Shown: in pieces, positions 54,520 to 63,121 of the stretch
How the letters are laid out: the number at the start of each line of letters is the position of its first letter
Position numbering within the stretch: the stretch's first letter is position 1
Source: Paraburkholderia sp. SG-MS1
Lineage (GTDB): Bacteria > Pseudomonadota > Gammaproteobacteria > Burkholderiales > Burkholderiaceae
Assembly: GCF_012275575.1 (NCBI RefSeq)
Contig: NZ_NPIH01000223.1
Location: 85,624-149,623 of the forward strand
DNA length: 64,000 bases
Reading direction: 5' to 3'
Notes under the pieces: generated by a model
The model's database searches: none
Told to the model about the DNA's origin: nothing
Seen by the model: the letters and a program-made list of their open reading frames with translations, nothing else
Position numbers and translations under genes: made by a program

Positions 54520-54869
54520 AGAGCATGCTTAAATCCCTCGCTGCAGTTTCCGTATGGGTTGCAATGGCGCAATCCGGGTGGGCCGCAATACAGGACACCA
54601 ATCAGCTGCCTCAGGGCAAGCACGTATTCCAACAGTGGTGCGCTGCGTGTCACGCGCCGGGTCACGCATATCCCGGAACTGTCGCCCTCGAGGCGAAGTA
54701 CAAAGGCGCCCTCCCTGACGCATTGGAAGAGCGGACCGATTTGAACCCGCAGATGGTCAAGTATTTTGTCCGGCACGGTGTAACTATCATGCCGTTCTTC
54801 CGAAAGACAGAGATCAGCGACTCGGATCTCGCCGCTCTTGCGGCCTACCTCACGAAAGGAAAGAAGTAG
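54516..54869 (+). CDS. Cytochrome c subunit of the flavocytochrome
   Basis: A small periplasmic c-type cytochrome, 117 residues with a Sec signal peptide (cleavage near Ala23-Ala24). The haem site is CAACH (Cys42, Cys45, His46), with Met92 in TIMPFF as the sixth ligand. It takes electrons from the flavoprotein whose stop codon it overlaps (ATGA), as PchC does for PchF. This makes the complex a dehydrogenase/hydroxylase rather than an oxygen-consuming oxidase. Confidence 0.92.
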   Translation: MKSMLKSLAAVSVWVAMAQSGWAAIQDTNQLPQGKHVFQQWCAACHAPGHAYPGTVALEAKYKGALPDALEERTDLNPQMVKYFVRHGVTIMPFFRKTEISDSDLAALAAYLTKGKK

Positions 54870-54901
54870 GCCATCGTCTTTTAGCGACGGCGAAATCGCC
54901 T

Positions 54902-54919
54902 TCTATCTTTCGATAGGTG
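54902..54919 (+). promoter_or_regulatory. Island operator copy 8, before the envelope cassette
   Basis: TCTATC-TTTC-GATAGGTG, the same spacer as copy 5. It lies about 125 bases before the DUF1302 gene, in a 173-base gap (54870-55042) that has no gene. It suggests separate transcription of the envelope cassette from the upstream flavocytochrome run. Confidence 0.68.
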
Positions 54920-55042
54920 GCGACCCTCCTAGAACGCTCTACTGTTGAACTAACCCGCAGCGAAGCGCTCGGGTCAGCGGTTGATGAATAATCAAAGCGC
55001 AGCTTAATACCATACCACCCATCGGTTGGGGGAGACACTGTC

Positions 55043-56641
55043 ATGCGTAGTACAACTATGTATAAAGATAAGTCGAAGTGGCAAAAGGTCACCCGATCAA
55101 CGTCTCGATTGCTGCCGATCGCCGCTGTACTGGTGACATCAGGGCCGGCGCTGGCGTTCGATTTTTCGCTTGATAACGGAATCTCCGGGAATTTTGACAA
55201 TACCTTTAAGTATTCTACCGGGATTCGATTGGCAGACCAGAACAGCTATCTCACGTCGAACGCGAATACGGACGATGGAGATCGAAACTTCAAGCAAGGT
55301 AAGCCAATAACGAACCGGGTCGATTGGCTGTCCGAGTTCGATGCAAAGTATGGGACATTTGGCGTCAGTGTTAGTGCAGATGCGTGGTACGACCAGGTCT
55401 ATAACAAGTCGAATTACAACGATTCTCCAGTCACTAACAACAATATTTCGGTGCCGTATAACCAGTTCACTGGCGCTACCAGAGATCTCTCTGGCCGACG
55501 TGTTGAACTGCTGAACGCGTTCGTATCGAATAAGTTCAACTTCGGCGACGTTCCGGTACTGGTGCGTGCGGGCCAGCACACCGTGCTGTGGGGCGAAAGT
55601 CTTTATTTCCCCGACAACGGTATCGCATACGGTATGGCTGCAATCGACGGCCAAAAGGCGCTTAGTGTGCCAAATACCCAGGCGAAAGAAGTCTTTCTCC
55701 CGGTCCCGCAGATCTCGTCAGTCGCAATCCTTCCACACGGTGTCTCGCTTGAGGGCTATTACCAGTTCGGATGGAGACCACTGCGTACGCCGCCAGTGGG
55801 TAGTTACTTCAGTCCGGCCGACATGTTCGGTACTGGGGGGGAGTCACTCATTACACCGTTCGGAAGGTTTCTCAAAGGTCCGGACCAGACGCCAAACACC
55901 GGCCAGTTTGGCGCTGCGGTTAAGTGGCGCCCCGAGGGGGCCAACGTCGATCTCGGTGCTTACGCACTGCGCTTTAATGAAAAAACGCCTCAAATCTTTA
56001 CCACGACGGGCGGAACTTTCATTCAGGCGTATCAGGAGAATATTCAGTTGTACGGTCTGAGCGCCAGCACGACAATCGGGCCGCTTAATACTGCTGGCGA
56101 AATTTCATTTCGTCACAATCAATCGCTTGCAATCAGCTCCACCAATGCTCCAGTGCTAGCACCGGGTCAGAGTGCTCAAGGTGCAGGTCCGTTAGGCGAT
56201 GTGTTCTTGTGGGAGTTAAACGGAATTTATGCGGGGAAGGCTGGTCCATTTTACGACAATATCTCGTTTGCAGGTAGTATCGCCGGCCAACAGGTCACGA
56301 GTATTACGCGTAACGGACAGTACTTCGATGAGACGAAGAGCCGCACGGCCGTGGGCCTTCGTGGCGTTGTGACACTCGATTATTACCAGGTGCTTCCAGG
56401 CCTAGACCTGCATGTGCCGATCGGCGTCGGTTGGACGGTATTGGGACGGTCGCCGCTACCTGCTGGCTTTAATACATACAACTACGGCAATGCCGCCGGC
56501 GACTTCTCTATCGGAATTCAGGGAACCTATGCGCAAACGTGGAAGGGCGGCATCAGTTTGACGACGTATTTTGGCCCTGCCAGTAGTAACGCTTATCGCG
56601 ACCGCACTTTCGTGATCGCGACGATTTCGAACACGTTCTGA
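55043..56641 (+). CDS. DUF1302 outer-membrane protein
   Basis: 532 residues with a signal peptide (cleavage near ALA at residues 31-33) and a long strand-rich body ending in an aromatic residue (SNTF), the mark of an outer-membrane beta-barrel. DUF1302 proteins accompany DUF1329, YCF48 and RND genes in clusters for hydrophobic compounds such as terpenes, sterols and alkylphenols. A role in passing the substrate or product across the outer membrane is likely. Its ATG follows GGGGGAGA. The next gene begins right at its stop. Confidence 0.87.
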   Translation: MRSTTMYKDKSKWQKVTRSTSRLLPIAAVLVTSGPALAFDFSLDNGISGNFDNTFKYSTGIRLADQNSYLTSNANTDDGDRNFKQGKPITNRVDWLSEFDAKYGTFGVSVSADAWYDQVYNKSNYNDSPVTNNNISVPYNQFTGATRDLSGRRVELLNAFVSNKFNFGDVPVLVRAGQHTVLWGESLYFPDNGIAYGMAAIDGQKALSVPNTQAKEVFLPVPQISSVAILPHGVSLEGYYQFGWRPLRTPPVGSYFSPADMFGTGGESLITPFGRFLKGPDQTPNTGQFGAAVKWRPEGANVDLGAYALRFNEKTPQIFTTTGGTFIQAYQENIQLYGLSASTTIGPLNTAGEISFRHNQSLAISSTNAPVLAPGQSAQGAGPLGDVFLWELNGIYAGKAGPFYDNISFAGSIAGQQVTSITRNGQYFDETKSRTAVGLRGVVTLDYYQVLPGLDLHVPIGVGWTVLGRSPLPAGFNTYNYGNAAGDFSIGIQGTYAQTWKGGISLTTYFGPASSNAYRDRTFVIATISNTF

Positions 56642-56664
56642 TGGAAGTGAAAGGAGTAGTTCAG

Positions 56665-58011
56665 ATGAAGAAGATTGCCATTGCTGCCTCGTCCGCGATT
56701 GCGCTGTATGCCACGCTGACAAACCTGGGTGTTGCGGCGTCGACAGAGGAAGCCGCAAAACTCAAAACTACGCTGACGCCATTTGGGGCAGAGCGTGCCG
56801 CGAACGCAGACGGGACGATTCCGGCATGGACGGGTGACGCATTGAAGCCTCCTGCAGGGCGAGCCCATGGGAGCATTGGGCCGGCGCCTTTCGCGGACGA
56901 GAAGCCACTGTTTCAGATCACGGCTGGGAACATGGACAAGTATGCGAGCAAGCTCAGCGAAGCGACGAAGTACATGCTGAAGACGTATCCGGATTATCGG
57001 CTGGATGTGTATCCGACGCACCGTACCAGTGTCGCGCCACAATGGGTCTATGACAATACCTTCAAGAACGCGACCCGCGCGAAGACTGATAAAGACGACC
57101 TGCAACTCGTCGACGCTTACGGGGGAATTCCTTTTCCGATTCCCAAGTCCGGCATCGAGTTGATTTGGAATCACTACACGCACTGGCAAGGTTCGACGGT
57201 GCATACCAACTTCCCGAACTACTTGATTACGTCGGACGGACGACTGCAGACAGCTGCGGTGATCAATGTGACGGATCAGTACGGTCTGTATAACAAAAAT
57301 TCGGATGTGAAGTCATTCAACGGCGTGTACTGGGAGCACAAAGGCGTAACAACAGCACCCTCCCGCAGTTCTGGCGAAGCTCTGGTTGGCATCTGGTACA
57401 CCGACTTCAAAGACAAGGAGATCGGTTCATGGCAATACCTGCCGGGTCAACGCCGGGTCCGTAAGCTGCCAAACGTGAACTACGACACTCCAAATTTTTA
57501 CACTTCGGGCGTAACCCAGTTTGATGAGGCATACGGTTTCTTCGGAAAGCCCGATCAGATGAATTTCCGCATTGTCGGCAAGCGCGAGATGTATATCCCG
57601 TACAACACGAACAAGCTCAACATGGCGACCCCGGACAAGGCGTTCGGACCGCACTTCCCGAATCCGGACCTCGTGAGGTGGGAACTTCACCGCGTATGGG
57701 AAGTTGAAGCCACTGTAAAGGAAGGAATGCGCAATGTCATTCCGAAGCGTCACCTGTTCTTTGATGAAGACTCGTGGATGATCGTCTCGGCTGACGAATG
57801 GGACGCTCAAGGAAAGCTTTACCGTGGTCTGCTTAGCTATCCGTTTTTCGCTTATGACCTGCCGGGGGTCGTCGGACTGCCCTTTATTGCCTTCGATTTC
57901 CAGGCGCGCGCCTATTCTGTCGGTGGTGACGTGACGGACTACACCCCAATTGAATACCAGCCTGCATCCTTTTTCAATCCGGATTCGATGGTGCAGGATG
58001 CGCTGCGATAA
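56665..58011 (+). CDS. DUF1329 exported protein
   Basis: 448 residues from the ATG at 56665, which has AAGGAG 8 bases upstream (the in-frame ATG at 56641 lacks one). Signal peptide with a short basic start and cleavage near GVAAS. DUF1329 landmarks include AWTGDALKPPAG, NMDKYASKLSEATKYML, GIELIWNHYTHW and ELHRVWEVEATVKEG. The fold resembles LolA/LolB-like lipid-binding shells. It is always paired with DUF1302 in such clusters, suggesting a periplasmic carrier for a hydrophobic compound. Confidence 0.9.
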   Translation: MKKIAIAASSAIALYATLTNLGVAASTEEAAKLKTTLTPFGAERAANADGTIPAWTGDALKPPAGRAHGSIGPAPFADEKPLFQITAGNMDKYASKLSEATKYMLKTYPDYRLDVYPTHRTSVAPQWVYDNTFKNATRAKTDKDDLQLVDAYGGIPFPIPKSGIELIWNHYTHWQGSTVHTNFPNYLITSDGRLQTAAVINVTDQYGLYNKNSDVKSFNGVYWEHKGVTTAPSRSSGEALVGIWYTDFKDKEIGSWQYLPGQRRVRKLPNVNYDTPNFYTSGVTQFDEAYGFFGKPDQMNFRIVGKREMYIPYNTNKLNMATPDKAFGPHFPNPDLVRWELHRVWEVEATVKEGMRNVIPKRHLFFDEDSWMIVSADEWDAQGKLYRGLLSYPFFAYDLPGVVGLPFIAFDFQARAYSVGGDVTDYTPIEYQPASFFNPDSMVQDALR

Positions 58012-59128
58012 GAGAGAGGCGTGCTCTGCTCGCGCGCTGATTCGTGTCGCTGTTTGTATAGCGCTGTCGGCTGCGGCAATACAGACAAGGGCGGCTTGGG
58101 GGGCGGATGGGGGCGCCGCCCGTCCGGCCTTCCTGGATCGGCCTGCTGAGAAAACTGGTCATGCAGCGAGACAGTTGTTGCTCGCCGCAGCTTGGGCTGG
58201 CCAGCGCGTAGTGGCGGTCGGACAGGGCGGCACCGTCGTTCTGTCTGACGACGGCGGTCTTCACTGGCAGCAAGCTGACTCAGTTCCTACCAGCGCAACG
58301 TTGACCGACGTGAAATTTTCCGACGCGCGTAATGGCTGGGCAGTTGGGCATCTCGGCGTCGTTCTTCATACCACAGACGCTGGTCGTACGTGGACCCGTC
58401 AACTAGACGGGAACATCGCGGCAAAGCTGACTCTGAAAGCAGTCGAAGAGCACGAGGCTGGGCAGTCAGCCGAAGCTGCGGCGAGGGCACTGCGACTCGC
58501 ACGCATGATGGTTGATGACGGTCCGAACAAGCCATTTCTCGCCATAGGCCTGACAAGCGCAGATACGATTGAAGCATTCGGTGCATATGGGCTAGCGCTG
58601 AGTTCCAACGATGGCGGTCGCACTTGGACTTCGATTGTCAGTGAGTTACCGGACCCGAATGGCTTTCATTTTTATGGAACCGCTCTGGTCGGAAACGAGC
58701 GCATTGTAGTTGGCGAGCGAGGTACTCTGCTTCGAGGTCCCGATGGACATCAGTTGTTGCCGGTTGTTACGCCGTACTCCGGCACGTTGTTCGGTTTGCT
58801 CAAGGGCCGGAACGACACGCTGATTGCGTTCGGGCTTCAGGGGACTGTGCTTACTTCGCGAGATGCGGGTTCGACGTGGAGTAAGGTCGATAGCGGCTTA
58901 GGTGCGTCAATACAAGCTGGGACCGTCTTGAGCGACGGCACGATCGTGCTGGGTAGTGAAGGAGGGCAGCTTGTTGCCAGTCGCGACGACGGTCAGCACT
59001 TTGTACCTTTAAAGACGCTCGCGCAACCGGCGGCTGGAATGTTGCCCATTGCGAAGCGCGCCTTGCTGGTCCTCGGGCCGCGTGGCGCCGAGCGCGTAGA
59101 CCTTTCTGCAGAGACGGAGTTGAAATGA
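57998..59128 (+). CDS. YCF48-like beta-propeller protein (BNR repeats)
   Basis: 376 residues from an ATG that overlaps the end of the DUF1329 gene by 14 bases. An N-terminal membrane-type signal (about residues 13-34) precedes repeats with the Asp-box pattern (DDGGLHW; DAGRTWTRQ; DGGRTWTS; DAGSTWSK) that build a propeller similar to the photosystem II factor YCF48. It is the third member of the conserved four-gene cassette and probably assembles or bridges the envelope complex. The ribosome-binding site is weak, consistent with coupled translation. Confidence 0.87.
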   Translation: MRCDKREACSARALIRVAVCIALSAAAIQTRAAWGADGGAARPAFLDRPAEKTGHAARQLLLAAAWAGQRVVAVGQGGTVVLSDDGGLHWQQADSVPTSATLTDVKFSDARNGWAVGHLGVVLHTTDAGRTWTRQLDGNIAAKLTLKAVEEHEAGQSAEAAARALRLARMMVDDGPNKPFLAIGLTSADTIEAFGAYGLALSSNDGGRTWTSIVSELPDPNGFHFYGTALVGNERIVVGERGTLLRGPDGHQLLPVVTPYSGTLFGLLKGRNDTLIAFGLQGTVLTSRDAGSTWSKVDSGLGASIQAGTVLSDGTIVLGSEGGQLVASRDDGQHFVPLKTLAQPAAGMLPIAKRALLVLGPRGAERVDLSAETELK

Positions 59129-61596
59129 AACATGTGGACCGGTCTACTGACGCCGGAGCGCAGTTGAAGGAATCGTCGTTCGACAGGCAGAGTGGCAATT
59201 GGCTGGAACGACTCATCTTCAATCATCGCATAGTGATTGTTGTGCTATGCGCTCTCGTTACAGCGCTCCTTGGCTACTCCGCGCGCCTTGTCACGGTCAA
59301 TGCAAGTTTCCAGGCCGTAATTCCTAACGAACATCCCTATATTCTGAACTATCTCAAACACGAACAGGATATGCGTGGATTGGGTAACACCGTTCGGATT
59401 GTGGTTGAAACCACGGGAGCTACTGTACTCGACCCGCAATACCTGAAGACCCTCCAGGCTATCAACGATGAAGTCTTCCTGGTCCCCGGTGTGGAGCGGT
59501 CGTACATGCAGTCGCTCTGGACCCGGGGGGTTCGCTGGATATCGGTCACAGAAGCAGGGCTCGATGGTGGTCCTGTTATGCCAGACTCATATGACGGTTC
59601 CGGCAAGTCGATCGAACAGCTGCGCACGAACATTCTGCGGTCGGGCCAACTGGGACGGCTTGTAGCCAACGACTTCAAGTCGACGACAATCGTGGTACCG
59701 CTGTTAGACTACGATGCTCAGTCAAACGCGAAGCTGGACTACAAACAGCTGTCTGCGCGTCTGGAGGCTATCCGTGCCAAATACGAAGGGAAGGGTGTTC
59801 ACGTTCGCATCGTCGGCTTCGCGAAGGTCATGGGAGACCTGATAGATGGGTTGGGTCAGGTACTGTTTTTCTTTCTGATCTCCATCGTTATTGCCACGGC
59901 GATGGTGTTTTGGTTCAATCGTTGCGTTCGTAGCACGGTTCTGGTTGTAACGTGCTCGCTGGTTGCAGTCGTATGGCAATTGGGCGCTCTGCCTCTTCTT
60001 GGTTTCAGGCTTGACCCATATTCAATCTTGGTGCCGTTTCTCGTTTTCGCGATCGGCATGAGTCACGGCGCTCAGAAGATGAATGGCGTGATGCAGGATA
60101 TTGGTCGCGGCCTTGACCGAGTGTCAGCCGCACGGAATACGTTCCGGCGACTCTTTATGGCCGGCTTTACCGCGCTCGTTTGCGATGCGGTGGGTTTTGC
60201 TGTTCTGCTTTGGGTAAAAATTCCGGCTATTCACGATCTCGCACTCATCGCGAGCTTGGGCGTGGCATTCCTGATTTTCACGAATCTGATTTTGCTGCCC
60301 GTCCTGCTGACCTATACGGGTGTAAGTCCTCGTGCCGCCGCGCGAGCCCTTGCTCAGGAAAGCGGTGCGCTTGACGGAAAGAAGCATTGGTTGTGGAGGT
60401 CTCTCGATCTGTTCACAAATCGACGGTGGGCGTTGTGTGCTATCGCAGTTGCTGCTGTACTCGCTGTGGTCGGCGTGAAGGTGGGGGAGAATCTTCAGAT
60501 TGGCGATTTGCAGCCGGGTGCACCCGAACTGCGTCAGGACTCGCGTTACAACGTGGACAATGCGTACGTCGCTTCGCACTATTCGACCAGCAGCGACGTG
60601 CTCGCGATAATGGTAACGACACCGCCAGATCAATGCGCCAACTACGATACGCTTACCGGCATCGCAGACCTTCAGGCACGCCTTGCAACTGTACCGGGTG
60701 TAGACAGCACGAACTCCTTTGCTGACTTGCAGCGCACGATGGGTGCGGCCTTCAATGAAGGTAGCTTGAAATGGCGTGAGATTATTCCCAATCAGCAGGC
60801 TCTAAATTCAGTCATTACTCAGTCTCCTCGCGGCCTGTTTAACGAAGACTGTAACTTGCTGACAGTGTACGTGTATCTGTCTGACCACAAGGCTAAAACG
60901 CTCCAGTCGGTTGTCGACGTTGCTAGTGCGTTTGCAAAGGAACGCGATACGGCGGACGTGAAGTATCTACTTGCTGCCGGAAATGGTGGGATTGAAGCGG
61001 CGACAAATAGTGTGGTGAAGGATACAAACAGCAAGATGCTTTACGGTGTGTACGCTGCCGTGATCATTCTGTGTCTGATCAGCTTCCGATCCCTACGGGC
61101 TGTCGTTGTCGCTGTGCTACCGCTGATGTTGACCAGCGTGCTCGCCGAGGCATTGATGGTTTGGCTTCACATGGGTGTCAAGGTGGCAACATTGCCTGTG
61201 GTGGCGCTAGGTGTGGGGATCGGCGTGGACTACGCGCTGTATATCTTGAGTGTGACACTTATGCAGCTACGTGCTGGGTATTCACTCTCAGATGCGTACT
61301 ATAGGGCACTCCTCTTCACTGGGCGCGTCGTGATGCTGACGGGATTCACTCTGGCAGCTGGTGTAGCCACCTGGATTCTCTCTCCCATTAAGTTTCAGGC
61401 GGACATGGGCCTCCTGCTGGCATTCATGTTCCTGTGGAACATGATTGGTGCGCTCATCCTGCTGCCTTCCCTATCTGTTTTCCTGTTGAAGCAGAAGCGG
61501 CCCTCAGGAGCGACTGCAATTGTGCCTTCGACAAAGGATAAAGAGACCGAACAGGGTGCGAGCGCACGTGGCGATGCGATGCTGAACAAGGGTTAA
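59125..61596 (+). CDS. RND-superfamily (MMPL type) transporter
   Basis: 823 residues with two six-helix halves and large periplasmic loops after the first and seventh helices, as in MMPL/HAE3-type RND proteins. Visible are the first helix after an amphipathic start, SILVPFLVFAIGMSHGAQKMNG and the paired VGIGVDYALYILSV in the second half. It overlaps the YCF48 stop (ATGA). With DUF1302, DUF1329 and YCF48 it forms an envelope cassette that moves hydrophobic molecules using the proton gradient; the direction (uptake or export) is not settled by sequence. Confidence 0.9.
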   Translation: MKHVDRSTDAGAQLKESSFDRQSGNWLERLIFNHRIVIVVLCALVTALLGYSARLVTVNASFQAVIPNEHPYILNYLKHEQDMRGLGNTVRIVVETTGATVLDPQYLKTLQAINDEVFLVPGVERSYMQSLWTRGVRWISVTEAGLDGGPVMPDSYDGSGKSIEQLRTNILRSGQLGRLVANDFKSTTIVVPLLDYDAQSNAKLDYKQLSARLEAIRAKYEGKGVHVRIVGFAKVMGDLIDGLGQVLFFFLISIVIATAMVFWFNRCVRSTVLVVTCSLVAVVWQLGALPLLGFRLDPYSILVPFLVFAIGMSHGAQKMNGVMQDIGRGLDRVSAARNTFRRLFMAGFTALVCDAVGFAVLLWVKIPAIHDLALIASLGVAFLIFTNLILLPVLLTYTGVSPRAAARALAQESGALDGKKHWLWRSLDLFTNRRWALCAIAVAAVLAVVGVKVGENLQIGDLQPGAPELRQDSRYNVDNAYVASHYSTSSDVLAIMVTTPPDQCANYDTLTGIADLQARLATVPGVDSTNSFADLQRTMGAAFNEGSLKWREIIPNQQALNSVITQSPRGLFNEDCNLLTVYVYLSDHKAKTLQSVVDVASAFAKERDTADVKYLLAAGNGGIEAATNSVVKDTNSKMLYGVYAAVIILCLISFRSLRAVVVAVLPLMLTSVLAEALMVWLHMGVKVATLPVVALGVGIGVDYALYILSVTLMQLRAGYSLSDAYYRALLFTGRVVMLTGFTLAAGVATWILSPIKFQADMGLLLAFMFLWNMIGALILLPSLSVFLLKQKRPSGATAIVPSTKDKETEQGASARGDAMLNKG

Positions 61597-61632
61597 TTTA
61601 CGAACAGGAAGAGCGGAACTGTGTCCGGTCAC

Positions 61633-61650
61633 CCTATCCTTTGACAGGTG
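61633..61650 (+). promoter_or_regulatory. Island operator copy 9, before the FAD monooxygenase gene
   Basis: CCTATC-CTTT-GACAGGTG, one change in the right half. Its right end is about 60 bases before the monooxygenase ATG. It gives the last gene of the island its own control site. Confidence 0.6.
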
Positions 61651-61710
61651 AGAGATCAGACATAGTTTGCGACAGTCAACAGCACTTGATGGCTGTTTCT
61701 GGAGACAAAC

Positions 61711-62904
61711 ATGACGCAGGGAAGTAGGGTGGTTGTAGTGGGTGCGGGCCCCACAGGATTGTTTACCGCGTTGGGTCTCGCTCGTAAGGGCGCGCAGGTA
61801 ACGGTCATTGACGCTGAACCACGAGTCAATGACTCGCCGCGAGCAAATGTTTATATGCTCTCGACAATCAAGGCGCTAGACGAGTATGGTCTTCTCGAAG
61901 ACGCACTTCGGGTGGCTGCGCGTGGTTACGAATTCAACATGCGCTTCCCCTTGACGGGGAATGTCGCGCGGCTCAAGTTCGAGTTGCTGGAGGGATTGAC
62001 CTATACGTACACGCTCCACTTTGGTCAGAACGTCCTTGCGGAGATTCTGCTGAAACACTTTCTCGAGTTGCCAGGCGCTCAGATGCGTTGGAATACGCGC
62101 TTCGTTTCACTAGCGCAAAAGGCTGACGGAGTCGAAGTTTCCGTCGAGTCCGAAGGGGTACAGGATGTCATCGAAGCCGATTGGATGGTCGGGGCCGATG
62201 GCGCGCGCAGCAGCGTGAGAAAGGCTCTTGACCTTGAATTTGGAGGCTTCACTTGGCCTGAGACCTTCATGGCAACGAACGTCTACTATGACTTCGACAA
62301 GCATGGGTATGCTGCATCCAACATGGTTGCCGCCGGCGCCGATTGGCATGTTGTTGCAAAGGTAAGCGACGACGGGCTGTGGCGGATCGCTTACGGCGAG
62401 GATGCGAATCTCACCGAAGAACAACGGCGTGCGCGTATTCCCGACCGCTTCGCGAACTTCCTGCCGGATCGGGCAGAGTTTGAACTCGAAAGAGCAAACT
62501 CTTACCGTGTTCACCAGCGCTGCGCGTCTTCAATGCGAGTCGGACGGGTGCTCCTTGCTGGGGACGCCGCGCACGCGACGAATCCTATTGGCGGAATGGG
62601 TTTCACGTCGGGTGTACAGGATGCGAAGGCGCTCGTTGATGCTCTTGGAAGAGTTATCGCGGGTGACTGCGATGACGATATTCTCGACTATTACTCTTCT
62701 GAACGGCGACGAGTATTTCTGCAGATCGCAAATCCCAGCGCAATTGACCAGAAGCGACGCGTTCAGGAAACGGACCGAGAAGTCCGACTTAAAGACGAAG
62801 CCGAGTTTATGGCGGCGACGACGAATCCTGAAATAGCCAAGATGGCCATGATGTCCGTGTTCCAGTTGGAGGGAAAACCTTATCAACCGGGTCGGAAAGC
62901 ATAG
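61711..62904 (+). CDS. FAD-dependent aromatic monooxygenase
   Basis: A group A flavoprotein hydroxylase of 397 residues: GAGPTGLFTALGLARKG (FAD fold), DWMVGADGARSSVRKAL (FAD/NAD(P)H motif) and RVLLAGDAAHATNPIGGMG (ribityl-binding GD motif), all in the expected order. Members hydroxylate phenols, sometimes replacing a para substituent (ipso attack). In this island ipso-hydroxylation of a 4-acyl-2-methoxyphenol would release methoxyhydroquinone, the proposed substrate of the dioxygenase at 35633; this role is inferred. The gene is transcribed alone under operator copy 9. Confidence 0.87.
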   Translation: MTQGSRVVVVGAGPTGLFTALGLARKGAQVTVIDAEPRVNDSPRANVYMLSTIKALDEYGLLEDALRVAARGYEFNMRFPLTGNVARLKFELLEGLTYTYTLHFGQNVLAEILLKHFLELPGAQMRWNTRFVSLAQKADGVEVSVESEGVQDVIEADWMVGADGARSSVRKALDLEFGGFTWPETFMATNVYYDFDKHGYAASNMVAAGADWHVVAKVSDDGLWRIAYGEDANLTEEQRRARIPDRFANFLPDRAEFELERANSYRVHQRCASSMRVGRVLLAGDAAHATNPIGGMGFTSGVQDAKALVDALGRVIAGDCDDDILDYYSSERRRVFLQIANPSAIDQKRRVQETDREVRLKDEAEFMAATTNPEIAKMAMMSVFQLEGKPYQPGRKA

Positions 62905-62949
62905 ACCGATCGCCGGAATGTCGTGCCGCTGAAGTAATCGCTTTTCGAC

Positions 62950-63120
62950 TCAGCCGCGACGCGTTCCGATAGCGCGCAAGTAGTTCGTCCCGAGCTCGTC
63001 AACGATGCGGACTATCGGCAGCAGGTCCGCACCGATCGCGCTCCGGGCAAAAGACTGCACGTCCTTCCACGTCTCGAAAAAAAAACGCCGCTGGCTTATG
63101 AACGCGGCGACCAGCGCGCA
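62950..63120 (-). pseudogene. Gene fragment cut by the IS6-family element
   Basis: Reading leftward, a frame with strong third-position bias ends at a TGA at 62950 (RFFFETWKDVQSFARSAIGA then DLLPIVRIVDELGTNYLRA). It has no start of its own and runs into the left end of the insertion sequence near 63122. A run of nine A at about 63078 may have shifted the frame. I do not recognise the family. It appears to be the last 50-55 codons of a gene broken by the element. Confidence 0.35.
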
Positions 63121-63121
63121 A

